Positions 13,501 to 26,044 of a stretch of DNA of 60,000 nucleotides are shown here, one piece after another. A program made the translations under genes and the position numbers. The first letter of the stretch is position 1, and each line of letters begins with the position of its first letter. The stretch is from Bugula neritina (taxonomy: Eukaryota; Bryozoa; Gymnolaemata; Cheilostomatida; Bugulidae), in the NCBI GenBank assembly GCA_964035545.1, contig OZ037766.1, forward strand, positions 4,009,722 to 4,069,721, read 5' to 3'. A model generated the notes under the pieces. It did no database searches and was not told where the DNA came from. It saw only the letters and a program-made list of their open reading frames with translations.

Positions 13501-15800
13501 CAGAGCTAATACTTTTTATATATAATAATTCAAAATGAAATACTAAATTTAACAAGCCGCATAGTTGAATTTTGCTCTGCAGTATAATGTTGTTTTGGAT
13601 GTTTTTCATTTTTTCTCGTACTTGTTGATAATTCAGCGCTAATTTCTTTTTTATAACTTATTCACGAGCAGCTTGCAGCGGTTTAATCAGATAATAACAA
13701 TCATATCTTCTAAAATTTCAAGCTTTGAAAGAAATTGAAACCAGATAAAATTTGCACTATGAGAGATATTTTATAGCCAACAAACCTGCACTCTTGATTC
13801 TACCAGGTTGAGACGAGTGGCCAATGTCTCTCTACTAAATATATCTGGATAATGACACTCATGAAACGCTCTCTCTAACTCGTCCATCTGCCAGCTGGTA
13901 AAGTTTGTTCTTGATCTTCTTCTTTTCTCTCCATCAGAGTTAGAGTCACACTCATCTACCAGCAATATTGCCATTTTAGTGTTTTTGAGTAGCATGATAC
14001 TATTTACCGGCAAAACTTTTTCAAATAAATAAAAATAAAAATGCACTTGTCTGGAAATATTTCATCAGGGACTTTTAAACAGTACTATATAATAGATACA
14101 ATAAATTAAAATGGTTAGTTTGACTATTTTTAAATTTTTTTTCTATTAGATAAAAAGGCTGCAACTTCCACCCCTTTGATGGATGACATTATCACTGCAA
14201 GTGCTATTGCCATGAAACTTTGCATAAATTAATATTATGTAATGCATAATATAGGCTATCACGGTGTATTTTCTAATTATATATGAACTCAGTAAAATAC
14301 AGCCCAACTCTTGTCATTTTACTTATTCCCCCTAAGCAATATGCACACACTATTTATAGTAACGTGTCCTTGTGTCCTTGTTTTAAAACAAAGCAAAACA
14401 TCAGCACTGTAACCGTTTGCCATTATTATGTGTTGGCAAATGAAACGATGCAATCAATATAATTGCTTGAGTTGCAGCTAAACAATCTTATACCATTACA
14501 GAAATTGCTTAAAAACTTTATAAAAATGTAGGAGAAACTTTATTCTTGGTAACAAGAATAAAAACACTTAGCAACAATTGTAAACTTTTCTTGATGTTGC
14601 AATGTGCTGTGTATTATTATAAAACCTACTGAGTAGCTAATATTACTAAAATATTCAGTAGATTCTGTTTGGATTTCTCATTAGCCGAGATGCACTGAGT
14701 TTCAAATAAAAAGAAAGAATTATTTTTTGCTTTACACTAAGCTAAAAATATATCAACATTTTATTAAGCTGTTGAAATAAAGAGTGTAGATCTAACATTT
14801 GATGCATAATAGCTGAGAACTGGGAACTCAATAGTAATTAATTCAGCATTTTCTTTGGCCAAAGTCTTCATTGTTGCTCTATGTACAAACTCATATTGTG
14901 TTGCCAACTTTTTTTAAAAGGTGTTTTAAAAGGCCCCTTTTTTGTATTCCTATTTCACCAAGTTTTATTGATTTCGGACAAGCTGAGTCTGATACACTGG
15001 GTATATCAAGTTTCAGCTGTTCAACTTTAATATTAACAAGACAAACAATCTTTGTATCAACTTCGTGTAGCCAAATGGTATTATTTCAGCGCATAGTTTA
15101 ATTTAATTAACAAGGTTTGGCTTGCTAAATCAATTGGCACAAAATGCAGAAATTCTGTGAAAAATATTTATAAGTGTGTTTAGTAGAATAATTTGATATG
15201 TTATGATTGTTAAAGTTGCAAATTTATTCCTCCTGCCTATGCAGAATAAAATTGTAAGCTTACCAACTAGTGAGTTATATTCACCGCAATACGTGTGTAC
15301 AGGTGTTAGGATCAATGCTTCTAATAATTTCTAAGGTTTCTTTCATTACCCAAATTTTTTGATAATTTTATAAATAATTGGTTTTTAGCTACTCACGGAT
15401 GCTATAAGGTGTTTCATAAACAAACTTTCAAAGTTTTTAATCAACAGCCGATTATATAAAAATAACTATAGCAGCAGCATTTAATGGAATATAAAATTTG
15501 TGAGATGACGAAATGCTGACGGGTAACTCTGACATAATATTTGAGAAGCTTACCATGCGTGCTGTTGTCGGGTGAGAGTAGAGTGGAGATGCTAGTAGAA
15601 GTCTCTTTCATTGATAAGTTCTTCTGGTAGTGAGCTTCTTGGAGAGAGGATAGTGCAGATAGGTTACAGAGCATTGCGTTATAGGGGTTGAAAGGCACCC
15701 CTAGAGAGGGGTAAGCCTGAGTGAAAAAGGCTGCAGGGAAAGTTGGGATCATTATAGCGTCTCGTGGGGATGAAGACTCTGTTGTTACTGGGCTAAGCAT
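7600..15800 (-). CDS. unc-4: Unc-4/Uncx-type paired-like homeodomain transcription factor
   Basis: Four exons on the minus strand, 15800-15554, 13955-13786, 8545-8400 and 8041-7600, splice in phase to 334 residues. The homeodomain covers about residues 94-153 ([10 protein letters not shown] ... [14 protein letters not shown]) and is split by an intron within VQ/VWFQN, as is common in paired-like genes. Helix 3 has glutamine at position 50. The flank [11 protein letters not shown] followed by [11 protein letters not shown] is the family signature of Unc-4/Uncx. An eh1-like motif, FNIDSLL, lies at about residues 247-253 and should bind the Groucho/TLE co-repressor. The family represses alternative fates in neurons and in mesoderm. 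The start is the first ATG of an open exon that opens [10 protein letters not shown]. The tail between the homeodomain and the eh1 motif is rich in basic residues. The second intron (8546-13785, 5.2 kb) shows only AT-rich sequence. Confidence 0.93.
10600..10790. repeat. degenerate AT-rich repeat (TATAATATAGTA-like) in the unc-4 intron
   Basis: Irregular repetition of words such as AATATAGTATAATATGG and ATATAGTATTATATAG. It is simple-sequence-like, with no coding capacity. Confidence 0.6.
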
Positions 15801-16689
15801 AACATCCGACTACTAGCTACTCCAATATCTAAATAAAAAATCAAAATAAATATAAAAATTTGAATGAAAAAGATTACCTGAAATACTCAAAACTCTAGTG
15901 ATATTTTTGTTGAAATAAAAAAGTAATATTGAAAGGAACTCTGTTAGATTTTTACATCATGGGGTATGTTAATAAACAAAGATTTGTGCATCATGGCTGA
16001 TGCACCATTCATCAGGATATAATATGTTTACAAAAGAGCAATTTTAGTTAGCAAAGTTATAAAAAGATTTCACCGATTGCTGCCTTTAACTAGACCAGAA
16101 AGAAGGCAAATATTGATACGTTTTTAAATGTTTGTTTCAACTTCAACTGATGTTATAATTTCTACTCAGTAAGTTCTTCATTCAATTGCCTTCTTAGTTT
16201 GGATGCTGTTTCATAGTACAGTTAGATTCATCTATCTATTTATTTACACCAGTGCAATGGTACTGGTAAGGGTATGTAATTTTCTAATTAAGTTGATTAA
16301 ATAGCTTAAGCACTTGCTAAAGAAAAGAAGTATTACTTTTAAAGTAATAATAAACTTGAAAATAAAATTTTGCCATTTTTAACTGTAAAGAGTTTTCTAT
16401 TTGGACAGAAGAGAAATAAAATATTAATGCTGTATGCAAATACAAACAAAGCACCTTATAAAGCATCCATTTATTACATTCCTTGTTGTTTATTTAAAGC
16501 TGTAATTGCCTCTACGTAGTTAATGCTGATTTTCAATTACTAAGTTTGAACTGGTACAAGATCTAGCCAATTCAACTTTCAAACATATGACGCTTCCTTG
16601 TATATGTATTTTATTTTTCGCAGAATAGGCCAAACTAGAAAACATATTTTTATACATTTATCTAAAGGCTACAAGCGCATACATCTATG

Positions 16690-16895
16690 ATCAATTCCAT
16701 CATTACTATCTACTCTAGTTATTTTATTTACTCTATTTATTCTGTCTATTTTATGTATTCTATACATGCTATCTATTCTTTTATGTATTCTATAATACAT
16801 GCTATTTATTCTATATATTTTCTCTTTTATATTCTATACTATATATTCTAACTATTCTGTCTATTATATTCTAGTCTATTCAGCATCTATTCTAG
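16690..16895. repeat. degenerate TATTCTATCTAT simple repeat
   Basis: About 200 bp dominated by TATTCTAT, CTATTTATT and TGTATTCTATA words on the + strand, that is, an almost purine-poor strand. No gene signal. Confidence 0.7.
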
Positions 16896-17337
16896 TGGTT
16901 GTCATAACCGTTTACTAGCTTTCAGTTTCATACTCCTAACTTCTATTTCAACTGTAAACTCTTTCGTTAGTTGTTTGAAAAAAAACAGAAACTGTTTGCA
17001 AGAAAATTTGGTAAATTAAAAGATTTATGCAGTTTTACGTAAATCTTTAACTCACAATTTACATATTTATTCAAATCTTCTTTCTATGTATTATGATTAT
17101 TTTACTTAACAATATGTTATTTGTTTACACAATATTCTCGTCAGTTTGGCTACTATTAAAATTCGATAAAAATACAATAAATTCTCCATATAAGTGTGAC
17201 AAATAGCTTTACCTTATTTCCTTCTCATGAAGATGTGAAATGTTATCCTTAGATACAAGTTGAGTCTAAAAATTGTTTGAAGATTAAACGATGCAACCTG
17301 TTAGAAGGTACGACTGATCAGTATGAGTAGAGATTGG

Positions 17338-17601
17338 TTACTGGTAGTGAAGTATTGAGAGCCACCAGTTGATATATGTGTCAGTAACCTCTCCATACAA
17401 GATAAATGTGTTTCTGATACTCTCTCCTATCAGAGAGCCGATATTATTGGTCGCTCGTTCTGCAGTGTATAATGTAATACTTGCCTTTAATTGATCCAAC
17501 GCTAGACTGATAGAGAGAACGCACCCATCAACATTACCGACATAATGCAGGTGGATGTTCAAAGACAAAAGAGCAATCAAATGAACGAGTATGTTTATCA
17601 A
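17338..17601 (-). other. weak coding-like block, no recognised product
   Basis: An open minus-strand frame whose residue composition (D, E, G, A, R, T balanced) is less like AT-rich noise than its neighbours. It ends ...TYINWWLSILHYQ at a stop. It has no in-frame ATG near its start. A possible acceptor (GTTCTCTCTATCAG) opens at SLALDQLKAS, and the best donor downstream is weak. It may be an exon of an unseen gene, a decayed gene piece or chance. Confidence 0.2.
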
Positions 17602-18743
17602 TAAAGAGTTAAATGATTTTTAAATAAATTCTTTCAGACACTGGAATAGTGAGTTTATAAAAACATTAGTTTTAGAAAAGTGCCTTTATATCTATTATTG
17701 TAGATTATTAGATTATTATTTATTTATTATTTTTATACCTGATAAAGCGTCAAGATGTAAACTAATCGTTAACTGCATACTTAAAGACCTCTTACTAATC
17801 CTTGAGTGACAGCCAAAACTGTAAATTCCTTGATACAAAGCTGGAAATATGCAAAAGCTAGCAAGATCGTGAAAATATTAAATTCAAAACTGTAATTATT
17901 CTGCTCCTTTATACTTAAAAAAACATTTGTTTACAAGCTGCTAGTAGCCTACTAACAGCAAAATATTCTGGTTGATCAAAATGTAAATTTCTTTAGTGTA
18001 GTAAGAATTTTAGAACATCATGTTTCTATGTTATTATTAGATTGGTGTATCAATATGCAAATTATGAATAAGCAAACATGGGATTTCACAGCATTTTCTA
18101 TATATACACCAGTTGATACATTGCTTTTGGGAAAAAAGTAAATTCTGACTAATTAACTGAGTTACCAAGTATTTCAATTATCAGTGCTAAATGAATATAT
18201 TCTCACTAAACCTACTATTTTGAAGGTGAATGCATGCATTGTGACTTGTCATTGGTAATGTTTTACTTGTTATGGACATCTAACTTATATTATGAGTGGA
18301 TCTAAAAACTATAGAATATTTATTTTGATACTGAGTGATAGTTGCTTAGCTTTGGCCGACCATGCCTGACTGGTGCTGACATAGTTTCAGCTACACAACT
18401 GACAAACCTGTTTCAGTACAAAAAATCAGTTTCTTCAATCATATTATTAAAATGCTTTGCTGCCAGTACTTTAACAATGTTTAATGTAGGATTGTTTACG
18501 GCTTTTATTTTACAAGGACTTCTATTTAGCTATAACTTATGGGTATGATCAACTTATTGATAAACACTTGCCAAAGAAAGTTTTGTTGTAATATTATTGA
18601 AGGTAAGCATAACTACTCACCTTTAATTTGTTTTACTTTGCTGGAGAAATTTACATTAGCTACTATCAAGCAGAAATACTCAAAATTAGACAATATTTCA
18701 GCATAAATACATATAATATTATAATACAAATATTATATGTATT

Positions 18744-18800
18744 TCACACACACGCGCACACACGCACGCATGCACGCATGCACTCACACACGCGCATATA

Positions 18801-18882
<82 letters not shown>
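18744..18882. repeat. compound microsatellite: CA/CG-rich then (TA)40
   Basis: A CACACGCGCACACACGCACG-type alternating purine-pyrimidine stretch runs into about 40 uninterrupted TA dinucleotides (18803-18882). It may adopt Z-DNA or cruciform structure and is expected to vary in length. Confidence 0.95.
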
Positions 18883-18885
<3 letters not shown>

Positions 18886-20635
18886 TCTCAGCTGCAGGTA
18901 TAGTCTCATTAAGTTAAGTAATTTGTACAGAGGTTAATTGGTGGGGTTTGACATGGTGGTGCATGTATCAGTTTTCATAACCCTTCAGTTCATCTGCAAG
19001 TACCTGCAAGTACCTGCCAGCACAACACAGTTGTTATTTCATAATAAAATAAAACTTTTAGTCCTAAACATAGAAAAGCTACAAGCTAATGTGAAATAAG
19101 TATATTATGTCAACATGCAGAAACTACACAAGCAACTGGGAACATCCAATCACATATATATATTATATTTTGTAAATTTTATAAGTTAAAGCTTTAGTTA
19201 GGGTTTAGTTCATGATAATGTAATTTCATTGTAACAACATTGAAATAAAAAAAAAATCTCAGTAAATAAAAGTAAAATGGATGTAAAATTGAAAATATTA
19301 AAATATGAATCATACCATAAAGCAATTCGAAAGCATGTTATGATTTAAAATTCAACCGCTAAGAAAGTTAAAAATTCAAATTTAAAGCAAAAAAATTTCC
19401 AATCAGATACAAAACCCTTTAAAGTTTAGACTCCCAACTAAAATATAACATCTCTGGGCAATAAATAGGTAGAAATGTACTAAAGTTACTTATATTAGAG
19501 ATTTATGGGCTAAATATAACACTGCGTTCCTTATTTGACCCATTAATGAATAAGGCTAACTTCTTTAACCTGTGTAATTATAGTTTATTGATATGTAATA
19601 ACAGATAAATTTAGAAGGACAACTCCGAGCAATGAGTTATTAAAAAGACAATACATGTTTGCATGCTTCATTGTATGAAAAATTGTCTTGTGATAAATAA
19701 TACATCTTTAAACTTCCAAAGTCTTATAACCCTTTAGCCTCCAAAAAAATGTACTGCTCTCATCTCTGTTGACAAGTAGGGTTACCTGTTGGAATAGTTG
19801 TGCCACCATAAAGCTCAGCCTAACTTTATAAGTCTACATTATATTTCACCAATCAGAATGCATCATAGAGTACTTGTAACTGGACACTATACGAGTGTCT
19901 TGTAATTAATTACTATTTACTAATTATCAGTGTACATATATTGGGTAATTTATAGAGCTAGGGTTACAAACCTGTACTCAGCTTGCTTTACAAGTGTATG
20001 TGGTCAGCAGTTAATTAAGGAAGTTATACTTCATTAGTAGGATTCACCTGTTCTGCAGATGTTATGACAAATTATGTAAGCTTTGGTTTTCTATTTCGAA
20101 GTTTGATTTGAGTTTTACATTGCTAAGGCTTGTTTGATTGATGGAATTATTAATAAAAACATACATGTAAGTACAACTCTAAAATAATACGTACTTCATT
20201 TCCATTGTTTGCTCGGTATGCAAATTGATAGCTTAACAATTGCAGGTAGAACAGAAAATTAACAGTGAAATTGCAGCCTAACAAATAACTGTTTTATATG
20301 TTTAATTTTCTTAGAGAAGGCAAATTGTCCAAAAATAATTAAGTTCCAAACATGGAGTGGATTTTATTTTGAATAACCTCTACATTCAGGCTCAGATTAT
20401 TATGTTTAGTTCTCTACAAATTATCTTTGTGTGATGAAAGTCTGCAGAGCTATAAGAACAAAATATTAGAGAATTTCAAGCACTTGATTTAACAGGACTT
20501 AGAACTGGCTGTGGCGGTTTTTTGTTGGCTTTTTTCAGCAAGCAATAAACATTAAGTTGTCACAAGATTTAGTAACCTGAGTGTACCCATTAAGTAGACA
20601 ACAATACTAATAAGTTTTGTATTTCTACAGTTGCT

Positions 20636-20835
20636 AGCAGTCATGCCTAGTGGTTAGAGAGCAGACCAAGTGTGGCAAAGGTCATAGGTGTGAGTCTAGG
20701 TCATTAGCAACCCTGTGCCTCAGTAAAAACCCCCAAACCATGTTGCCGGCATAATGAGAGACGCAGTCTGCAGCCTGCTTAAACCTCTTCCATCAGCAGT
20801 TTTCGCAGGGATGGAGACTTAAACAGGTGTGATAT
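20636..20835 (+). mobile_element. tRNA-derived SINE, copy 1 (diverged)
   Basis: The head AGCAGTCATGCCTAGTGGTT resembles a tRNA A box, and GGTGTGAGTCTAGGTC resembles a B box. The body ends with CCTCTTCCATCAGCAGTTTT and CGCAGGGATGGAGACT, shared in diverged form with the copies at about 21.8 kb and 44.8 kb. It is a non-coding retroposon. The sequence between the B box and the tail differs most from the other copies. Confidence 0.7.
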
Positions 20836-21223
20836 TACTTTATATAAACAGTTATTGTTACATTGTAACAAACATTATTACTATAAATATTATTACTATA
20901 AAAATGCCTTAAGAATGCTGTATATGACAAACATGCCGTAAAATATTTCAAACTACCTTGTATGTTATTGCAATGATTATTATCATAGTTGTTTAATATA
21001 TTTTTGCTATTAGGAATTGCGGGATATAATTACAGTCTAGTGGCTGACATATTTTATTTATAGTCATGTCTAGTCTAAGGTACTCAGATATAGGATCGCT
21101 GAGAAGAAGGGGGTATACCCGACCTCACACTGGTAGGCCTATGCTGTAATTTTCATTTATATATTGCTTTATATTATATACTTATAGATGCTTATATTTG
21201 TATTAATAGTGTATAGTAATTAG

Positions 21224-21292
21224 CGTAGCACAATCTAGCATAGCATAGCACAGCTTAGCATGTTATGCTATGCTATGCTATATTGTGCTATG
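21224..21292. repeat. long inverted repeat (27-bp arms) of TAGCATAGCA sequence
   Basis: The left arm 21224-21250 and right arm 21266-21292 are complementary at 25 of 27 positions, with a 15-base loop. The arms consist of GCATA/TATGC words, and further TGTTATGCTA repeats follow the right arm. It could extrude as a cruciform or fold in RNA. Confidence 0.85.
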
Positions 21293-21788
21293 TTATGCTA
21301 TATTGTGTTATGCTTATAGCTGCTTCTACCATCTGTATATAACTTGAGCACTCAATACTTAAAGCAGTTCCACTGTTAGAATACTTGTACCTACAAATAG
21401 TTCCTAAATTGGTAAAATCTACTGGAAAATGACTCAATGACTCATACTGTTAGGATCAGCGATTGTGTTTACCGACACTATTTAAACAGTTATCGTATTA
21501 ACCTATTTTTGACCTCATGGTGGTGGTGAACTTTGCTGATGAGTAACTTTTGCTAAAGGCAAAAAATCACTTTTGAAAAAAATAATAATTATTATATATT
21601 TTTTAAATTTGGTCAGGAAATGCCAAGTTTAGGTAGCTTAGTGGAAATACTCAGGTGCCACTTGAATTGTATTGAGTTAGATTCTGTCTAGACTCTAGAA
21701 GTTTATTTGTGTAGCAATAGTATAAGCAAAGTAACCCGATGTAGTACATTATTATGTAACTTAGAATAACTGGAGGGTATAATGCTCC

Positions 21789-21996
21789 AAGCAGTGTGCT
21801 ATAAATATACATTTGCCTAGTAAGCACGATGTCATGGGTTCGCACCCCAGTAAAGGCCATTAGTGATGTTAGGAAAAGCATCCAGTCATAATTGCTCCTG
21901 TGCCACATATGAATAAGTCTTTAGCCCACTTTAAAAAACCCTTTTCCATCAGGGGTTCTCACAGGAATGGTGACTGTAAGCTTGAGTGAGTATATG
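21789..21996 (+). mobile_element. tRNA-derived SINE, copy 2
   Basis: It contains ATTTGCCTAGTAAGCACGAT and the canonical B-box-like GGGTTCGCACCCC. The body GTAAAGGCCATTAGTGATG, CATCCAGTCATAATTGCTCC and the tail CCATCAGGGGTTCTCACAGG match copy 3. The 5' A-box end is diverged. This copy keeps the B box that copy 3 lacks. Confidence 0.85.
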
Positions 21997-22141
21997 CATG
22001 CAAAAACAAAACATAGAAATCAATCATGCAGTAGTACTGGCTTAAGTTCAGAAGGAGCTGGAGTTAAGCTATCATCACTAAGCTGTGTTCTCATAAATTT
22101 ATGACTCAGTTATGTATTTTATGACATGTCCACTGTTTTAG

Positions 22142-25100
22142 ATGATAGTTTTTCACACCGCAGTTACCATAGAAACTACCAAGGTTTGCTGTCGGAGATG
22201 AAGCGTTACAGAAGTCAGTTGCGCCAAACACTGGCAAACAACGCTGACACATCTCACGTTAGTTTCCTACGCCAGGAGTGGCTCACTTAAATATTTACGA
22301 TAATACTAATATTACAACACTTCAATATATAGAGATGTTCAGCGGGATAATATTTGTTACTAATTTGTATTTGTTGCTGTTTGCTATTTGCTGTTTGTTA
22401 TTTGCTACTTTTGTTTGCTATTTGCTGTTTACTGTTTGCCATTTGCCAATTAATACTATTGGTAGTTATTTATTGATATGTTTCAGCTAAAAGGACAGCT
22501 CAGTGAAGCGTGCAACAAACTCCAATCACACAAACAGGTGAGTCAATTTAGTTAACAGTATGCATCAGATCTGGAGAACTATACAGTTTATTTTTACTTT
22601 CACATGTAAATCATAATATATAAATCATTTGTATATGAAAGATACTCATATTTCAACACTTGTTTCTTTAAAATTATTTGGTTTTAGTCAAAGGCACAGT
22701 TGTTTAATTGACATGGTTCGCGGCCTGTGCTTCAAATTGAAACAACAAGTTGACAAATTTGGTTTTTGAATTATGCAAAATACATTGTGTCAAAGCATTA
22801 ATAACAAAACTATCTTACGTGAAGTAATGAAATACAACATTTCAAAGCAAATAAATTTGATTGAACTTGTAACTGGTAATCAATAATCCTACTAATAGTA
22901 TATACTTGGCATTAAGTTTAAGCTTGACTTATGAGTGAGTCAACAGTGTTTAAATATATTTTTTATTAATATTAAGATCTTCAATAAATTTATGAAAAAG
23001 TAGTGAAACATGCTATAACATGTTCATCATTATCTATTTATATAAAGGCTTTTCCAAAAACATTATTGGTCATAAAACAGCAAAATTGATTAATTCTTGA
23101 AAATATTACAGTAGCTTTTGAATCAGAGTATATTTAAGCTTATTTTATGGTAAGCAGTATATATAATAAAGTCAATTTTTTACTGACTATTGTCTAAATA
23201 TTATCGAAAATGTAATATGCTTTATTGCAAATATACAGCAAAGACACTTCTGGTTACCCACTTAGAGTACAAGATATTTTTTAATTAATTGAGGTTTATG
23301 TTTTCATTAGCCAAGTGGTGATTTATTACAGGATTATTAGAAAAACATCCACAATTAAAATAAATTATATACCTGACTTTAGGTTCATGATGTTGTTCTT
23401 AATGATGAAGTAAACATTAATTTAAAACTGGTTGGGTTTTGGCTTGAATCACTCATAAACAGTTCTGCAGAGTGCTAAGTGCAAATTTTACATTTAAATT
23501 CATATTCTAATACTGCTAAATGCTAATATACTATTAAATAGCCATTTCTATTGCTAAGATAAATTGGAAGGAATAATTGTGTATTAGAGTTTGAGGTTCG
23601 AAATCGATTACTTATGCTGCTATATTAAGAATAAGCACTAGTTGTCCTTAAAATTAATAACCACTCTCATTTTCAACTATTGTTATTATATAATAATTAG
23701 TAAAAAACACAACATTTTTTGCTGAATACAAGCACACAGCTTTAGTATTTAAGTAGTTTTTTGCATAATAGATAAGATTATGCTTAGAAATGTAGCCAAG
23801 GGTAATCATTTTAATCTCACCAACTATACATTTCATCCTAATTATTATAATTATGCCATTACAAAAATAGTTTTTTGCATAAAATCTTACATTTTTATTA
23901 ATCTCACTAAATTAAATTACTTTTTATTCAAAGCTTAAATATTACGAAAATTGATTAAAAATCAGAATATCACCAGTAGAAAATATGGACATTGGTATGG
24001 TATAATCTTAAATATATTAGCACACTAGCTATTTAAAAGGAGACACACTAGAAGCAGCACAAAGCTGGAGGTTTGTAAAGACACCGTTGTCCAAACTTTA
24101 AACCCCTTCAACCATTGCACTTAGGGACCACCGACTTTGTGCTGCTTCAAGCGGTTTTCATACGTGTACAAACGCGTTATACTAAGTTTGATGTTCATAA
24201 ATAGGAGCTGAAGTCGCATTTAGACGAGTCTCTCAATCAACTGGATGAATACAAGTATCTAAAAGCAGAACTCAGTTTACAGTGCACTGAGCTAGAGAGG
24301 GAGAACTTTGAGTTGAAGAAGGATAATGGCATACTGGAAACTAACAACCGTACTCTAAGGTGATTGTCCTGATAACAGGCCAACAGGTTTAGGTTGTTTT
24401 ATTTTTCAGTTTTAGAACTTTTGCTGCATTTTACTTTTGTGTTGTATTAAAAAGGTTGAAGCTAATTGAATTTATAATAGCATAAAAGTATTTGCACTAC
24501 AAATATAGAATTTGTGATTTTGTGTGACAGAAATGTTCACAGATGAGCACCAAAATACTATTTTGTCTTACATAATGCATTTATTAAAAATAAACTTAAA
24601 TTTTTTCTGTATCATGAATTTTATTTTTATGTGGTGTCATATTATCTTTATGCTGGGTAAATTCAGTAAATTTTAAGTTTTCTAATAATGCAAAAAGGTG
24701 TTAAATGCTAAAAGATCTTCAATTTAAAAATGTTGTGTAATTGAAGTTAAAATCAGCATTGGAGATAGAGTCTTGAAAGATTAAATATTCAATTTAAAGT
24801 TAGTTCTTTTAGCAAATCTATAATTCGATCAAATCTGACTATTGCATTCAATGATCACTAAAAATATAGACCATATATTAATTTGAAAAATGCTCACATT
24901 ATTTAATGCCCTTTTCAAACTTTTCATATTACAAGTAATAACTCTTATGATGAAATACATCTTCAAGACATCAAGTAGATGATATTGTTCTAAATATAAA
25001 CTGCAGACAAATATCTTATCAAACAAAACTGCTGCACATATTCAAACAAATCCTTTTTCATAATAAATTTTGAATTTTCAAAGTTTTTTTCTTAGCTTAG

Positions 25101-25298
25101 TTGTATTGCATAAAATATATTAATCTAAAATTTCGTACATGTGCATACAGTGCTATTATATTTTGTAGAGATATCTTAGCAGACTATATGGAGGAGACGG
25201 ACAGATTCGAGAGGGTGCTGCACAAGGTTTACACAGAGTCAGCTAAAATTGATAAGGAGCTGACTGAAAGAGCTCGGAAAGCTCTGGAAAGGAAATAA
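22142..25298 (+). CDS. unrecognised coiled-coil protein, 3' exons
   Basis: Four exons splice in phase: 22142-22257, 22487-22537, 24205-24359 and 25169-25298 (stop). They give about 150 residues. The opening exon needs one base from an upstream exon that I could not place; no initiator ATG is assigned. The protein is hydrophilic and rich in E, K, L and N with heptad-like spacing, for example LSEMKRYRSQLRQTL, CTELERENFELKKDN and the tail IDKELTERARKALERK, so a largely coiled-coil structure is expected. No enzymatic motif, signal peptide or membrane segment is visible. Centrosomal, ciliary or cytoskeletal roles are common for such proteins, but no family is recognised. The introns contain a 14-bp perfect hairpin 56 bp before the third exon. 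Confidence 0.7.
24051..24148. repeat. hairpin with perfect 14-bp arms (GAAGCAGCACAAAG)
   Basis: The left arm 24051-24064 and right arm 24135-24148 are exact reverse complements, and flanking bases extend the pairing imperfectly (CT.GAAGCAGCACAAAG..GG). The loop is 70 bases. It lies in an intron of the coiled-coil gene and is less AT-rich than its surroundings. It could be a small foldback element or an RNA hairpin. Confidence 0.75.
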
Positions 25299-25416
25299 AT
25301 TCAAATCATTATTTCCATTTTGTACCATTTGCTGTGTTCTATGTAAACTATATTCATAAACCACAGCGAAATTAGGAGATTGAATAAGTTAAATGGACTC
25401 TCTGTGTTTTGTACTA

Positions 25417-25422
25417 AATAAA
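25417..25422 (+). terminator. polyadenylation signal of the first coiled-coil gene
   Basis: AATAAA about 120 bp after the TAA stop, the first canonical hexamer downstream; T-rich sequence follows. Confidence 0.65.
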
Positions 25423-26044
25423 ACATGTAAATATCTAAACAGCTTTTCATAACAACATGAAAAAATGTGTTATCTTTTTCTTGAATACAATTGCAAATTC
25501 TAAGACACTTTTACAATATTATATATAACAAAAGGATGTATATTGTTTGTAATAAAACATTTATTCTTTGTATTTACCAACATATTTCTAGACGTATGGT
25601 ACTTGTAATTAATTTCAGTAATAGTCAGGAACGATAAGGTGCATCTTATACTAGTGACCATGCTTGTAATAAAGAGACTATTGAGTGCCAATCTGTAGTT
25701 TAGCTGAGTTTTTGATATTTGTGTGGCATTTGAATTAAAATAGAAAAAATTCTTCACAAAAATATATAAATTTTCATAGTACAGACATTTGATGAACCTG
25801 ATACCATCTAGAGAGCCTAAAGACTGAAGACATAATGAAACCCATCATATTGTTGAGTCTGTTATATCAAGGCTAGGGGGATATAGGAGAAAGGCAGGGG
25901 GATTATAGAACCAAGTAGCTTGAATTGAAATGAGATGAAATGTTGAGGCATGTAACACCATTTTATACTTTCTAAAAACTTGTTTTAAGAAAGGATGTGT
26001 AGGTTTTGTGATGTCATAAGATTTTGTTGTGCCACAATGTTGTT

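Larger units (their letters stand above)
15801..20630. other. gene-free region upstream of unc-4
   Basis: AT-rich, with no exon chain that I can support on either strand. It contains the presumed unc-4 promoter (not resolved), a TATTCTAT-like simple repeat, one weak coding-like block near 17.4-17.6 kb and a CA/TA microsatellite. Undetected 5' exons of the downstream coiled-coil gene could lie in the right part. Confidence 0.5.

Noticed and set aside
18628-18937. Two open frames across the CA/TA microsatellite
   Set aside because: They consist of HTHT and YIYI repeats from the microsatellite.
24051-24148. Resemblance of the hairpin arm AGCAGCACA to the vertebrate miR-15/16 seed region
   Set aside because: That family is vertebrate, the loop here is far longer than in its precursors and the match is only 9 bases, so this is treated as coincidence.
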